A stretch of DNA of 64,000 nt from Ehretia macrophylla (GCA_037974665.1 CM075766.1:48999069-49063068), one strand, 5' to 3'; counted from the stretch's first letter, positions 33,901 through 46,986 are shown. Notes: generated by a model not told the origin, from the sequence alone. A program made the numbers and translations.

Positions 33901-36900
33901 AGCAAATGAGCCAGGGAAAAAAAGGAGAGAGAGTGCTTTATCATACAATATTTGCCCACTCTCAGTCAATCATGGAAGGATTTTTCCCCTTGGGATGTGC
34001 CCTATAGGAGCGCAAGCCTTTTTCACATGTTCAATCAATTCTACCTCGACTCGAAGCAGATAATTTAATTGAAGCTAGAACTTAATTCACCAAGAGGGGA
34101 TCAAGGGTTCGCCTAAAAAAGGTAGAAAAATAGTACTTCGTTACCTTCAAGGCTGAATGAGGCGCCTAAGATAGAGCCCAGAGAAAGATTTATAAGATGG
34201 AATGAAATGCTAGTCCACACCTATCGAATCAGAATTCTATGGTAAAAATCTGAATCTGGAATGATTTTCTTCCCTCAGTTGATGGCGATGCTGGTAGTAA
34301 TATCCCCGGAGAATGAGGTCTCCATTCCTATCTGTTGGTATGTTACCTATGTCGTATCGGGGAAATCCCATTTTCCTTGATAAAGTGAATTTCAATCTTC
34401 CTTCCTACTTCTTCTTTTAGTCCAAAGCATAGCGGGGCCGAGAGAAGCCCTTTTTCGCCACATTGGGTCGTGAGCTACTGTTTAGATAAAAGCAAGAACG
34501 AAAGAAAACTTGTTAGAGATCTATTTCTAGTCTTTTTTTTTTAATTTATAGCTTCCATCTAGCCCTTCCTCCAAAACTTGAAGCAAGACTTGTTTGTTGA
34601 TCTCGTCATGTGTAAGGCATCTTGAACAGAGGCACCCAAATGAATAGGGGGATAAAAATGAACATACGAATCGGCGAAAGCCGACGATACAAGAGATTCA
34701 TCAACAAAGGAGATTAGCTCGGGCAGGTAAGGCAGTCTTGAAAGGGTCCTTCTCACGAATCATAAACCACTTTTCCTGTGTCACCCGAAACTACGGATTC
34801 CAATCTCTCGAATCTTGATCCCTCTACATCTGAATAAGTTATTTCATCAGTCTCAATCTCTGAATCCTATGAATCATAGGCAGCATTTGAATCCGACTCA
34901 GAAAAATCCTCTGCCTAATTAAAGTTAGAATAATCGGTTGAAGAATAGGTAGAAAAAGAAAAAGTCTAAAGCTGAGTTAGGGTACCGTTGTTGGCACCCT
35001 AAGGAAATGAATTCATTTTAATTCAAAGTATGAAACTGCGACTGAGCCCGTTCCTCAAGCTTAAGAGCTACAAGGATACTGCCTTTCAAGGCACTCTGAA
35101 ACTGGCAATGCCTTCCTTGTCAGTTAAGTGTTCAGCCTATTGATAAACACCAATTAGGTCGTAATCATATTCTAAAGCTTTGGAAGGAACGGCAAGCAGT
35201 AGTTGGAGGAAGAGATCACCTTATTTCTTATTTTTTATATTCTTTTTCTCAGTCTTTCCATCAATAATGGAGAAATGACAATTGGAAATCAACCCCCATT
35301 CCCTTGTTGCTTCAAAAATGAAGCTTTGACTTCCCGGCAGACAGACCTAACGGGCTAACTTCACCGTGCCCGAAGGTAGGGTCAGTTCTACTAGCCTTAG
35401 GCAAAGAGTTGGCTTCTATTCACATCTTTTTCTGACTCTTAGAACGTATTAAGATCCTCCCTTCCCACGTTTCTGTGGAATGGACATCTAGGGGGCATGA
35501 TTGTAGCTCTCATCTCCCAAATAAGAATGAGATAAGAAATGGATGTACGATTGCGTCTTGCCTTTTTCGTAGAAAGGACATACCAAGATAGGGAATCGTT
35601 TTATCCAACAGACAACCGCGGCACAAACGGATGCCTGATGTCGTTCCCGAATAGGAGGAGCCCCTTTCCCCTATTATATCGGGTTTTGGCAGCCGGGCCT
35701 AATTTGCCGAATAGGTGAAATCATGAGTGACGTTGTTTACCTTAGTTACTATAACTTTCTTTTCCACATTGCTTATCGAAAGTAGTCAACGGCGTGGGTC
35801 TAGAATAGCGTACAAACGACAAGGTTGTAGTTTCTTTTCACCAATGTGAAAGAGAGATGGACCACTTGGAGTCCAGTTAAACTAGCCATTTAATTACTGA
35901 ACATGACCTCACATCTATGTCATGTGAGCATCTGGGCATTAAAACTTCCAAGGCGGATACGCACCTCTATGCTTGGCTTCTAATCTTTGCAGTCTTCGAT
36001 TCGGTCCTCAAGGAATGTGTAATAAAAAAACCCGCCCCAGGAGGAGGGATTGTACTTCTCGTCTTTCCCTACATCCATATCGAAAGTACTACATCCCGTA
36101 GCCCGCGCTATCAGGTCCTTTAGCCCTTCAGTTCTCTCTTTCTCCTCTTAGGAAGAAGTAGCTACTACTGTAATCATATCTGTTGTTCGCATATCCGTTC
36201 AAGCAAGTCTGTCCTAAGTCGGTCTATTCATAAATCGAATGTTAGCTCTTTGGCACGAATCTGCTCTTCTCCTAGCTCTTCTTAAATCCCCTGCTATTGA
36301 AAACGGTCTTGGCCATGTAACAGGAGTGATTTTCAATTTCTTTACCGAAAGATCCATGACACCAAAAGTTTGAACAAGTTTCGCATCTTGAGGTCACCGG
36401 GGCATCGCCTTACTAACGAGTGAACAAAGTCTAATTAACTCCATTTAGTCAGCTCGGATTTGCATCACACAGCGCCCGGTATCAACCGTCGGCGTTGTCA
36501 TACCTAACTTTATCAACTTCGACATTCCCTATGCAGTTATGGCAAAAGCCGAGTTTCCTATAAACTTAGGAAAACCTACAAATCTTCAATGAGAAGCCCA
36601 GGCTATGAAAATGTGCCCCATAAAGTCACCTTGATAGTTATGAATTCCAAACCATTCACATTTTCTTCTTTCTTCCTCCTTTGCGGAATACCAGATCAAG
36701 AGATGAATTAGCGGATCACAGGTCTAAGTCAAAGCATGCCTGAACTTTCTTTAGTAGTGAGTCGTACCGAGTAGCTCCTAGCAAGGGCTTCAAGATCACA
36801 GTAATGCCTGCAATTTTATTGCCTTGGGTACGAATGTCATGGTCAAAGCTGCTTTTTCTAGACACGATGGAAAAGATCATTGACGAGCTCAATCTCTAAG

Positions 36901-39900
36901 TCTGAAATTGTAAGTTTCATCCTCTTTTTTAGCCTAACCTGAACCATATGGGTTAACAATTCTCATTTATTAGTTACAGAAAGCCCTTCTCCAAGAAGTA
37001 AACCAAGAGCCACTCATCTGAGCCGGCGGATTCGAATTCTGCTACGCCGGTCCACAAAGCAAGTACACTTAGAACTGTGATGTGCAATCTTCGGTCTGCC
37101 TATCATTGATTGCCCATTAAAGGCTGACTCTACTACGCAAAAGGACCACTACTGGGATTATTCAACTATGCTAACTAATGACCAAGGGACTACTATTCCT
37201 CTTCCACTACTAATATTGACTGACCTAGTAATAGGATAGCAGAGGCAGTTGAGAGTATATCCAGAGAAAGAGAAAAAACCTATGCAGCCGTAGGGCACAC
37301 AAAGAGGTCGTTCTGTTTTTGAACCAAGTGTTATTACACTAGCCATCTTTCATGGAAGGGGGAATCTGAAAGTATAAAGTATAGAATAGAAGTGAACACA
37401 TTTCTACTAGAAGGAAGGCTGGCGTCCAAAGGCACTACTAGGAATAGGGACAAGGAATGACTCCACTTTAGAAGATTCTAACCGTCCAGCGGTTTTCTTT
37501 TCTTGGAAAGACAAGCTTGAATTGGCTCGTGCACACACACATGGAACTTCTTACCGCCAGGGAGGGTTCTGGATCTAATAAGCAGAAATTATTGGTCTCC
37601 TTTGAAAGCGGGGTTGCCTAAGAAAGTACCTTTTTCCTACTACTACTAGTAGAATGCCGATTTTTGTCACTTTTATTTGAGTTGATGAGATGAGATGATC
37701 TCGCCTCTAGGCAAGTCGAAGAGAAAGTTGTTATCACATTCCTACTGCCGAATACAACAATTAGGCTGCTTTGTTAGGAAGTGTTTTCTCCCAGACATTC
37801 TTAGGTCTAAGTTCGCTAGATTGAGCAGTAAAGAAGATGTATGTAGTGGTAGGCAATTATAGACGTGTGGGGGCCATTTCCTATCTTCCCCGCCCTTGGT
37901 TACGAAACCGCACTCCCGGGTTGGCCCTTTCGCCTGGCCACCACCCACAGGGGACAAGGCCTTCTTCTCCAGTCACGAATTCTCTATTGGTTTTTCTTCG
38001 GTTTCCGATGTAGATGTGTCTGCTGAAAGCCTAGGTTTACTATTATATATATAGCCCAGAGTAATTACTTATGGAACCAAATTTCATCTATCCTTTTTGT
38101 GAAGCAGAGACAGGTTAAGATGTGGTGGTGTCCGCTGCTCATTCACATTGCTGAGGGTATGCCGTGCCATTTGCCTTAGATTGGGGGTACTACTTCAGAC
38201 AAGCAAACAAGGCAAGTTGAAAAGGTTTTTTTCCTTCCATTCATCTCCTTATCGGTCGAGTTACTTTATACCTTGTTCTATCAAACAAGCTTGTAAACAC
38301 CTTTCCCTTGGGCTTGGAAATTGATAATAAAGAAAAAAAAAACTGGAAAAGGCCAGACCAGGCATCCTTAGATCTTTCGTTTGGACCAAGGAAGAAGAGG
38401 GCCGAGGCAAAGCGCGAACCTGCCGATCGATCCACTGGCCCCCATGTCCAGCAGTAGCCCTATGAGGTACCGCTCAAGCCAAGTAGCGCAGTCTTCGGGA
38501 ATAAACAAGGGGCGCGAAAGCCGTTGCGCTAACACACATCCGTTTTATTTCTCGTTTAGGCTATCTAATAGAATAGAAAGGGCTTTAGCAACGAAAGCGC
38601 TTTTCACCTTATTTAAAAAAAGAGTTCCGCTTGACTTGAAAGTCCATCCTGCTTCAGAGCAGATGGAAGGGATTCAGTCAACTCTCCAAAGGTACTCTTG
38701 GACGAGCTAGGCTCAATGAAGTCTTTGTCTTGTAGAAAGGTAGATGATTACTTGAACTGCAGTTTCAGTGCAGGGCGTAAGGCAAGGGGATCTTGAATCA
38801 AAGAATTCCTGTCTGGCAAGCGAAGTAGAAAAAGTATAATTCTTACTCTTCTCTAGCAGTATTGGCTTTCGGGTAGTGGTGGGTTCAGTTAGGTTTGGTG
38901 GTATCTTTTTTTTTTAAAGTCGTTTTGATCCCGACCTAACACGGTAAAGAATAAAGAAGTAGGGCAATCGATCCCACACAGAGTCACTTCTTTAGCGTTT
39001 GTTCAGAATGGAATAAGCTCTTCTTATTCAAATCGACTCTTCCCGCTCTCTTGTGAGTTCAAATCTTTTCTGTGGTGAGGTTGACCAGTTTGCTTTCCCT
39101 TCGCCCCTTGAATCTATCTATTCCGACTACAGAGCATGAATGACTTTTGATCTCGATGAAATCCCTTTAGATTAATAGAAGACAATTCCAGCAGAATCCT
39201 AAGAAGACTTGAACCTGGTACTCACTCCTAAAGCAAGCATTTCCCTTGCGCCTGCTATTCCCTTTTCAAGAAGTTAATCTGGATCCTCATCCTCATCTAT
39301 TGAACTCTTGGCTGATTCAGCAGGAGCCATTATTTCAACTCAAGCCCTTCTTGGTCACATCTTCTTTCTCTTTCCTGGTAAAGCTATTCAAATCCCCGGA
39401 AAGCATAGTCAGAAGGGAAAGCGAAGCTTTGAGTGATAGAGATTCCGATTCAACTGCTCCCATGAGAAAATCAAGTCTTTATAGTGAAGCTAGCCTATTA
39501 GGCGCTATGTAAGAGCTCTATGCTATCTATGGAATAGCGGTCAATGTTGCTTGATTGACTGCTTGAAAGTTTGAACCAAATCTTAGAATCGGCATTACCG
39601 CAGCTAGGATAGATACTCTTTCTCTTGTTTAGCTGTGACCAAGAACTACCAACGTTGAAGAAGTTGCCTTTGGTGGTCTTGTACTTTAAGTAGAAGATCC
39701 CCGAAAAGTCACTTAAAGGGCTTCTTTTTCTAAGTCTTTTTTAATAGAAAGAAGAATATAGGTTGCCAGATAGTGAAGTTCAAAGGGGCAAGAATTACTC
39801 TCTTGTCACAATTCTCTTATCCGCTGTTAGTGCTTTAGGTTTAGTACGGGCAATAGGAATAGGAAATGCCTTAACCTAAGAAGTTCCCTTTCTCTGGAGT

Positions 39901-42330
39901 TGAGTGATCTTTCTCTTTTTACGATTCCTGTTAGCGTTAGCGAATTTGTTGCACAAATGTTTGAAGACGTAACCGTAGTTATTGATTGAATCCGTATCTG
40001 CCAGCGGTTTTCACACGGCAAATTTCTCTTTCAAAAGCAAAGAATGACGTAGGTAGACTAGAAGGAAGAGTTTCAGGCTTAAGTCATAGTAGCTCTATTG
40101 CGGCTACCTTTGCTATGTCATCCGATGTTGTTCACAAAATAGCTTTTACTATAGACCCGGCTATCTCCGAGTTGAAATCGATCCCAGACCTAGGAATCTT
40201 TTTATTAATAGAATCCGTCCTCCCAGGGTGAAAAGGAAAGGCAATTAAAAGGCTTCTTTTAGGCCTAAGCAAACCAGGCAGAGGCATTGGAAGAGAAGAG
40301 GACGTGGTGGATAGTCAGTCAGGAACCAAGCCAAAAAAAGATAGCTACCAAAGAAGAAATTGATGTAGATAGAGAATACGCCGCTATTCAAAGGCTCTTA
40401 CCGCTGCTGTCGGTCTTACCGGTCTTTTATTTAGTATGAGTACTCGTAGCCACTATTTGTACTAATCCCAAGAGTAGAGAAGATGCTCTTGGTGTTCGAA
40501 CTAGTCATTAATTGTCTCATTGGTATCCTTTTTTTGGGTATGCCACTCATCTCCTTGCAGTCAAGTGGCATTAGCTCCTCTCCCTCTAGTCGAGCTACTC
40601 TGCTTCTTGGTAGTCAGTCTATTACCTACCCCTGCTAGCATTAAAAAAAAAAAGAGCTTTTCGGGCAACGATACATATCTTGGAATATCAGGATTAGATT
40701 ACTGATTAGTCACACCTACCCTAACCTATATTGGTAAGGTTAAGCAGCTGACTTTGCCCCAAAGATGAGACTAGGAGAGTTGCATGCTCAAATGTGAGAA
40801 ATTGTAAACAAGCTCTTGTACATCTAAAGCTTCTTCAAAGCACTTCTCGAAGGTGAAAAAAGACCAACAGAGGACTTCACCTTTATCTTTTAAAGAATGG
40901 CCTTTACAGCACCCTATGCCGATTCCCACTTTCACTCTTTTGTCTCGAGATTTCTTAGGGAATAAAAGTATAGGATGGAATTTTGATACTATAGTAAGTT
41001 GTTCTCAATGGGCTTAGCCACGTTCTCGCTGTTCAGCAGTGGAATATTCCCATGATATAGTCGCTCAGTCATTTGTGAATTCCTTTCTTGAGTCCAGGAG
41101 GAAATAACATCTATAAAGAGTTGTCGAAACCCTTGCACACGAAAAAGGATCAGAGTTGAAAACAGCTTTACCTTTAGAAAGGGATGCGATACCGTTCCTC
41201 TCTTTCATATATGAGCTGTGAGTAGCTCTCTCATCCGCTCGTGCGATTACGTATTTTTGTTTATAGAGTCTCTTCATTTCCTTAGCCGGAGCAGTGAGCG
41301 TCCCTAGTCTACTGAGACCAAGGGGGTAGAATAATGAGACAGATGGTGCTTTTTAGAGATCCCCTAAAGGTAAAAGAGGAAAAACTTCTTGTGAGTTGCC
41401 TTTGACTAGTGTTTTCAAAAGGTAGCTTCTCAAAGTTGGCTCTTTTTCTAGCTCTGTCGTGCTGTAAGCAACATATATTATGGTTAAGGTTAATGTTTCT
41501 TTCTTTATTTTATTCCTTTTACCTGCCTGCCTCCTCATCCTTTGATTGTCTGTCTAGCCACTCTTTTCTTGAGTATTCGAGGTGGGCTCTTGTCCTTCGG
41601 CAGCGCCGTATGTGACATTCATTCTTATCCTTATTTCTTTGTATTAGTTATCCGGAGGAACTTCTCGCAATAGATAAAAACTTCTTTAGAAAGGGAAGCC
41701 TGACATAGTTAATGAGGAAGAGGTATGCATCGTCTAATAAGAGAAATGCTGCACATGAATGCATGGAATCCACTGTTGGGATAGGATGGATGAAGCCAAT
41801 AATGTCCCCAAAAGGGCTCTTGAAGGCCCCATCTAAGGTTTAGCTTAGCCCCTGATTACTCTTAGCATGGACGAGGAAAGGAAAAATGCAAATAGCACAT
41901 TTCTCAGATGCACATGACAAGATTGTACTCTTAGTAGGATGCAAGAAGGAGCTTACTTACTTTCCTCACCACTCTGTCAAATAGGCTTAATGCCTTACTC
42001 TATAGGAGGAATCTAAAAGAATCAATCACCTAGAAGGATATTGAATATCAAAAATGGAATCTTCTTTTATCGACACGACTGCAAGAGCAGAGCAGAGGAA
42101 GGGGATAGCACCGGTCTTGACTCTGACACTATTATTTTTCGAGTAGATGTCGGTATTTCTGCTAGTAAAGAGACATCTCAATAAGAGCCTTTAGGGGCAC
42201 CGTTTTCATCCAACTAGAAATATCTTAAGATAAGAAAGACACTTTGACGCCCAAAAAATCCCAAGTCTTTCTTGGTTTTTCCAAGCCAACTGGCGATTTC
42301 CAACAAGTCTTTCCTGAATTGGGAAAGCAA
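33901..42330. other. Long gene-free organelle-like spacer upstream of nad3
   Basis: No gene is recognised over about 8.4 kb. Open frames up to 109 codons (38381-38710 plus) show no family I know. The stretch leads without a break into the nad3 upstream region, which still resembles the usual plant mitochondrial leader (TGCCGCTCCGTGAGCAAAG at about 42356-42374). It is therefore probably mitochondrial spacer. Confidence 0.45.
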
Positions 42331-42401
42331 GAACAAGTCTCTCTTTTTTTTGGTATGCCGCTCCGTGAGCAAAGAGCGAAAGAATAAAATGGTCTGTGGT
42401 G

Positions 42402-42758
42402 ATGTCAGAATTTGCACCTATTTGTATCTATTTGGTGATCAGTCCTCTAGTTTCTTTGATCCCATTCGATGTTCCTTTTCCATTTGCTTCCAATAGTTCG
42501 ACCTATCCAGAAAAATTGTCGGCCTACGAATGTGGTTTCAATCCTTCTGGTGATGCCATAAGTCATTTTGATATACGATTTTATCTTATTTCAATTTTAT
42601 TTATTATTCCTGATCCGAAAGTAACCTTTTCCTTTCCTTGGGCAGTACTTCTCAACTAATTTGATCCGTTTGGATCTTGGTCCATGATGGCCTTTTTATT
42701 GATTTTGACGATTGGATCTCTTTATGAATGGAAAAGGGGTACTTCGGATCAGGAGTAA
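42402..42758 (+). pseudogene. nad3: nad3 pseudogene (NADH dehydrogenase subunit 3)
   Basis: Intact nad3 encodes a small three-helix subunit of the membrane arm of mitochondrial complex I. From ATG at 42402 the frame reads MSEFAPICIYLVIS and keeps the signature YPEKLSAYECGFNPSGDA and SWSMMAFLLILTIGSLYEWK. It ends with TAA at 42756-42758, giving 118 codons, the normal plant length, with no indels. Codon 86 (42657-42659) is TAA in place of the usual lysine codon. Many differences from the family look like C-to-T or G-to-A changes. Positions that plants correct by C-to-U editing still encode P or S, so the copy derives from genomic mitochondrial DNA, not from edited RNA. rps12 follows after 48 bp as in mitochondria. 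Almost certainly a nuclear or duplicated dead copy. Confidence 0.93.
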
Positions 42759-42806
42759 CCACTAGTGATAGGGAAAAAATTAGGGGGAAGGACAAAGGAA
42801 AGAGCG

Positions 42807-43184
42807 ATGCCTACATTAAATCAATTGATTTGTCATGGTAGAGAAGAAAAATGGCGCACGGACCGTACTCGAGCTTTGGATCAATGTCCCCAAAAGCAAG
42901 GAGTATGCCCGCGTGTTTCAACGAGAACACCAAAAAAACCTAATTCAGCTTAACGTAAGATAGCCAAAGTACGATTAAACAATCGACATGATATATTTGC
43001 TCACATTCCAGGCAAAGGTCATAATTTGCAGGAACATTCTATGGTATTAATAAGAGGAGGTAGAGTGAAATATTCGCCAGGTGTGAAATCCCATTGTATT
43101 CGAGGAGTCAAGGATTTGCTGGGAATTCTGGATCGAAGAAGAGGCTAATCAAAATATGGTACGGAAAAACCCAAATCGATATGA
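42807..43184 (+). pseudogene. rps12: rps12 pseudogene (mitochondrial ribosomal protein S12)
   Basis: Intact S12 sits in the decoding centre of the mitochondrial small ribosomal subunit. From ATG at 42807 the frame begins [20 protein letters not shown] and keeps [45 protein letters not shown] and GVKDLLGI. It spans 125 codons plus a stop at 43182-43184, the usual length. Two internal stops interrupt it: TAA at codon 49 (42951-42953), right after PNSA, and TAA at codon 114 (43146-43148). Several arginine and glutamate codons have become W, C or K, which are C-to-T or G-to-A outcomes. Edited sites are in the unedited state (SPG, KSH). It was cotranscribed with nad3 in the parent genome. The copy cannot encode S12. 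Confidence 0.94.
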
Positions 43185-43285
43185 ATGGAAGATGCCTCTG
43201 GAACTTGTTTTTCTCAGTCAATCGAGGGAACAACCAGAACGTTAGGCCCCAAAATGTTACGGAGCCCTTCCGAATGACCTACTAG

Positions 43286-43332
43286 AATATAGTCTACTAC
43301 ACTAGCCAAGAAAGAGTGTAGTAGACTATATT
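43286..43332 (+). promoter_or_regulatory. Perfect stem-loop downstream of rps12
   Basis: Two 18-base arms, 43286-43303 and 43315-43332, are exact reverse complements (AATATAGTCTACTACACT on the left) around an 11-base loop. The hairpin lies about 100 bp after the rps12 stop. Stem-loops in this position in plant mitochondria often mark or protect mRNA 3' ends. That role is inference for this one. Its perfect pairing is notable next to two decayed genes. Confidence 0.75.
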
Positions 43333-44295
43333 AGCCCGTGAAGGTGAGTGGAGGAAGAATCCAAAAATAGAAAGGTATTGCAACTAATAGTTGCTCGTTC
43401 ATAAATTCACTCGACCACTTATTAGTCTTGCTTCACTACACGATAGGAGTCTAGGGTAAAGTTGAAGCAGACACGGTCAAGTGAAGTCAACTTGACAAGT
43501 GATTCAACATACCATATGGAAATAATAAAGAAGAGAATGGTCTTGCCCAGGTGGCTCCCGCAAGGTAATGACTTCAAACTCAAACAAAGAACGTTTTTCT
43601 CCAAGGTATAAGTCAAAGAAAATGTTGTATGTATCTAATCTAATACAAGACTTGTCGATAAGCTAAGGCTACGACATGAAGGAAGGCCAGAAGAACTATA
43701 GAAGCACGCCACCAGAGATAAATGAGACCGAAGGGAGTTGCGGGAGGAAATTGAAAGATAGGTAATCCATAAGGTGAAACATGATAAAGACGGATTGCTT
43801 AAAATCGGAAGAAATCGAGTCCACCCATACCACACACGATCGACGGACTCGTGGTACTAAAAACCTCATTAGATGATAAGGTAGTTGACTAGCAGACCAC
43901 TGAACGTACGTTAGCCAAAGGCCCCTATCAACTCAATCTGGAAAAGGAATAGACCGTCGTGAACTCTGGCGAAATGACCTGTATGACTTGCGGGAGGCGA
44001 AGGTCGCTGGCTTGACCGTGGGCCGTGATATCTGATGGGACATTGGCCTTCCCTCCCTCCCCTCCCCCCTCCCCTCCCCTTCCTCTGTGGCTCGCTGTAC
44101 GTTCCTTTAGCTATAGGCGTGTCCAATCCGATAATAGTCCGTTCCACATAGTGCAAGGAAGCTTGGTGGGCTTTCATACGAGGGTCATGCGTACTGTGCC
44201 ATCTCCTAACCAGTACAGTATGACCATCCCTACTATGGTCAACAAGCTCTTGTGAAGGGACTTGCAGTAAGCCGCCATTTTGTGTACACACCATC
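43333..44295. other. Organelle-like spacer up to element A
   Basis: No gene is recognised. A 127-codon frame on the minus strand (43911-44294) crosses the C-rich tract and has no recognisable domain. Its glycine/arginine run is just the translated G-rich strand. The last five bases, CCATC (44291-44295), are the target duplication of the next element. Confidence 0.4.
44051..44080 (-). other. G-rich tract with quadruplex and triplex potential
   Basis: The plus strand is an unbroken run of C and T with six C-clusters of three to six bases. The minus strand therefore has enough closely spaced G-runs for an intramolecular G-quadruplex, and the pure purine/pyrimidine split also allows a triplex. 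It is part of the organelle-like sequence, not of a transposon. Confidence 0.75.
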
Positions 44296-46972
44296 TATGA
44301 TAACCCGAACCCGGCATGCATTTATTGGCATTTAAGTGCATTTAATTAAGTGGCATCTTAAATGTTAGCATTGAATTTCGTGTTTATTTTTAGTTAAACA
44401 TTTATTTGTAGCTTTATTTTCAATTTCTTTTAGAAGTAATTAAATAATATTTGAGTTAATTATTTTAACGGAATATCAACTACTTTTCATATTTTTGTTA
44501 ATCGATTTTATTTTTCTTGCACCTTAATGCTCGGTTTTCAATTAAATGAAAAGTAGCTCCGAGCCAGAGTAAATTTTGAACTATGTTACTTTTCAAAAAT
44601 TATATTTTCTTAATTCTTTGATATTTAATTGTTATTCTTTTATTGTCACAAAGTGCATAGCATATCGAGAGCGATAGTTAGGAAATGATTTCTAGTCCTC
44701 AGCAAATAGTAAAAATTAGTATTTAGTGTTTTAATTTTAGTGTTTAGTTGTAGTTGATTAGAAATATAATTGCAATAGTTATTTTAACCTTAAAATGCCT
44801 AAAATAAGCTTATTTGACAAATATTTTAGTGGTTTGACCAAGACTTTGACCACTGAGCTTGTCATCTTTTATTAAACATAAAACATTGCAAAATAAAACA
44901 AAATAAAGCTGAAAAATAAGGTGAGAAGGCCGAAACCTTCAAGAGAGAAAAAAAAAACATTTTCAAATCTTCAAATCTTCGCGTGAGCTTGTACGGGGTG
45001 GTTTCTGAGGCATCCGGCGTGGTTTTCCTAGCGTCTAGGAGCGTCTAAGTTGAGGGTTTCATGTTTAATTGCGCATTTGAATGTTTTATGTATTAACTTT
45101 AATTTTTGGGTTTTATCCGTAGAATGTTATTTTGATCATTTTGAGGCTTAAAGAATGTTCCCTAGCAATTATAGAACATGTATTTATAGCTTTTTAGCAT
45201 TTTCTACGGTGGAATATCGAAATTGAAATTGAAATTGTTAATTGAATAGTAAATTATGAATAGTAAATCCCGTTTCGATGAAATTACTCCGTTATTTGTT
45301 CTGTTGATGTAGGAAGGTGCTAGATATGCTAGAATGCCTAAATGTGTGGTTTAATTGGATTGTGTAATGGAAAAATGAAGAAAAATGACTTAGTGAAAGT
45401 TGGGGTCGTTTAGGCCAAGTTTGGCATTTTATCATTTTGTGTGATGGCATTGTATCGGGAGGCCATGGAAGCACTTTTGGTGTGATTATGGCGTTGGTTG
45501 GGTGTTTGGTTAGGGTAGCGGTAGTTCAAACGAGCAAAGGGGGAAATCGGGGATTTGCTTGAATTCTAGGGTTAAGTAGGGTTTCGGGGTCTTTAGACGT
45601 GCCTTATGGTGACCTAGGAGGATTGGTAAAGTCGGTTTCCAAAACTCATGGCTCGTTTGAAAGTAGTAGCGTTTTGAAAGTTAGGGTCAATTTGTGATTT
45701 TGTTTGTTTTCATAGTGTAATACCTATAGAATGCTTAATATTGCTTGTTATGCTTGTTAAAGTTGATTATGATTGAATTGTATGTCAATTGTTGATAATG
45801 CTTGTTAGTGTTGTTCTTGTTATTTTATTGATTGTAAATGCTTATTGTATCGTATGTTGTTACTAACCTGCATTTCTGTGCCTTGCTCGATTATCGTTAT
45901 ATTTCTCGTATTGCATTGCATTGTGTCAGGCGCGTGAGTGATGGGCCTCTCTGGGTAGCCTCGGGTTGCCAGTGTTGGTTGCTCTAGCTCCGTGTCCTAT
46001 TCCATTTCTCGCTTGGGTTGCCGCCCAGGGAGTTTTGGGTCGTAGAATTGACAGAGTATGTTTGGAATACTCTAACGGAAGTTATAAAGTGGGGGAGCCG
46101 GCGCGTCATCGTTAAAGTCATCGAGGTCATGATCGGTATATTTCTTGCTCGAGTGAACCATAGCCTTCAGAGTGTGGTATAGCTTTGAATGGTTGTGTTA
46201 ATGCTTTTATTAATTGGTTATTGTATTGATTGTTTATATTGAATGCTTGCTTGTCAATTATATTGCTTAGTTCTACCTATTTGCATTGCACGAACTTCTT
46301 TCTCTCTACCTCGATATCTGTCTCGCCCTCACTGAGTATACGTGTTGTGTATACTCACTCCTCACCACCACATTTCAGGAAATGCCTCGTTAGCTAGAAT
46401 GTTCGTGATTACGTGAAAGATCATGCTTGAAGAGTTGTCTTGCGTGCTATGTGGCTTGAGTTGTCAAAGATGCAAAGATGTATGTTTCATGTGTTGTTTG
46501 TATTTAATGTTAAAAAAGAATGTAATATGAGTTTTCTAGGTTATTGAAGTGATTTGGAAAAGCTAGTTTATATATTCCCATAGAATAGTTTAACTTTAAT
46601 GTATGTTTGTAATGCCAAAGGAAAAGAGTTAGAATGGTATGATAGTCTATTTTATGAAATGGGTTAGTGTAGTTTAATTGCCTAGCATGAATGTTCTTGT
46701 CAAAGATGAAAAGAGATAGGTTAGCTTTTAAATTGGAAATGTATATTCGGTTGTGTTCGCTTGTTGAGAACCAAGGCTCAGATGGCCTTGAGGTGTTTGT
46801 ATGATTGGACACGGTGCTGGTCCACTTATGTGCTATTACAGGTTTTATATTTTGCCTAGAAACAGGGGAGACTTTGTCCGTCTTTCCTTAAAATTTTGCC
46901 CGGGTTTGGAATTGGGTTGTGATTAGATTGATTGATAGAACTTCCGGTCTCGAGAGGGATCGGGGTGCCACA
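44296..46972 (+). repeat. 5' LTR of family A element
   Basis: A 2677-bp LTR ending CGGGGTGCCACA, followed two bases later by the primer site. It holds the family's conserved blocks (45581-45658 and about 45930-46030). It retains the AT-rich 100 bp (about 44427-44520) that are missing from the partner. Confidence 0.92.
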
Positions 46973-46974
46973 GG

Positions 46975-46986
46975 TGGTATCAGAGC
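46975..46986 (+). promoter_or_regulatory. Primer binding site of family A element
   Basis: TGGTATCAGAGC, complementary to the 3' end of initiator tRNA-Met, lies two bases inside the 5' LTR edge. Confidence 0.88.

Noticed and set aside
38381..38710. 109-codon plus-strand frame
   Set aside because: Overlaps a minus-strand frame over the same bases and has no identifiable domain.
43911..44294. 127-codon minus-strand frame with a G/R-rich centre
   Set aside because: The G/R-rich part is the translated polypurine strand; the rest is unlike any known family.
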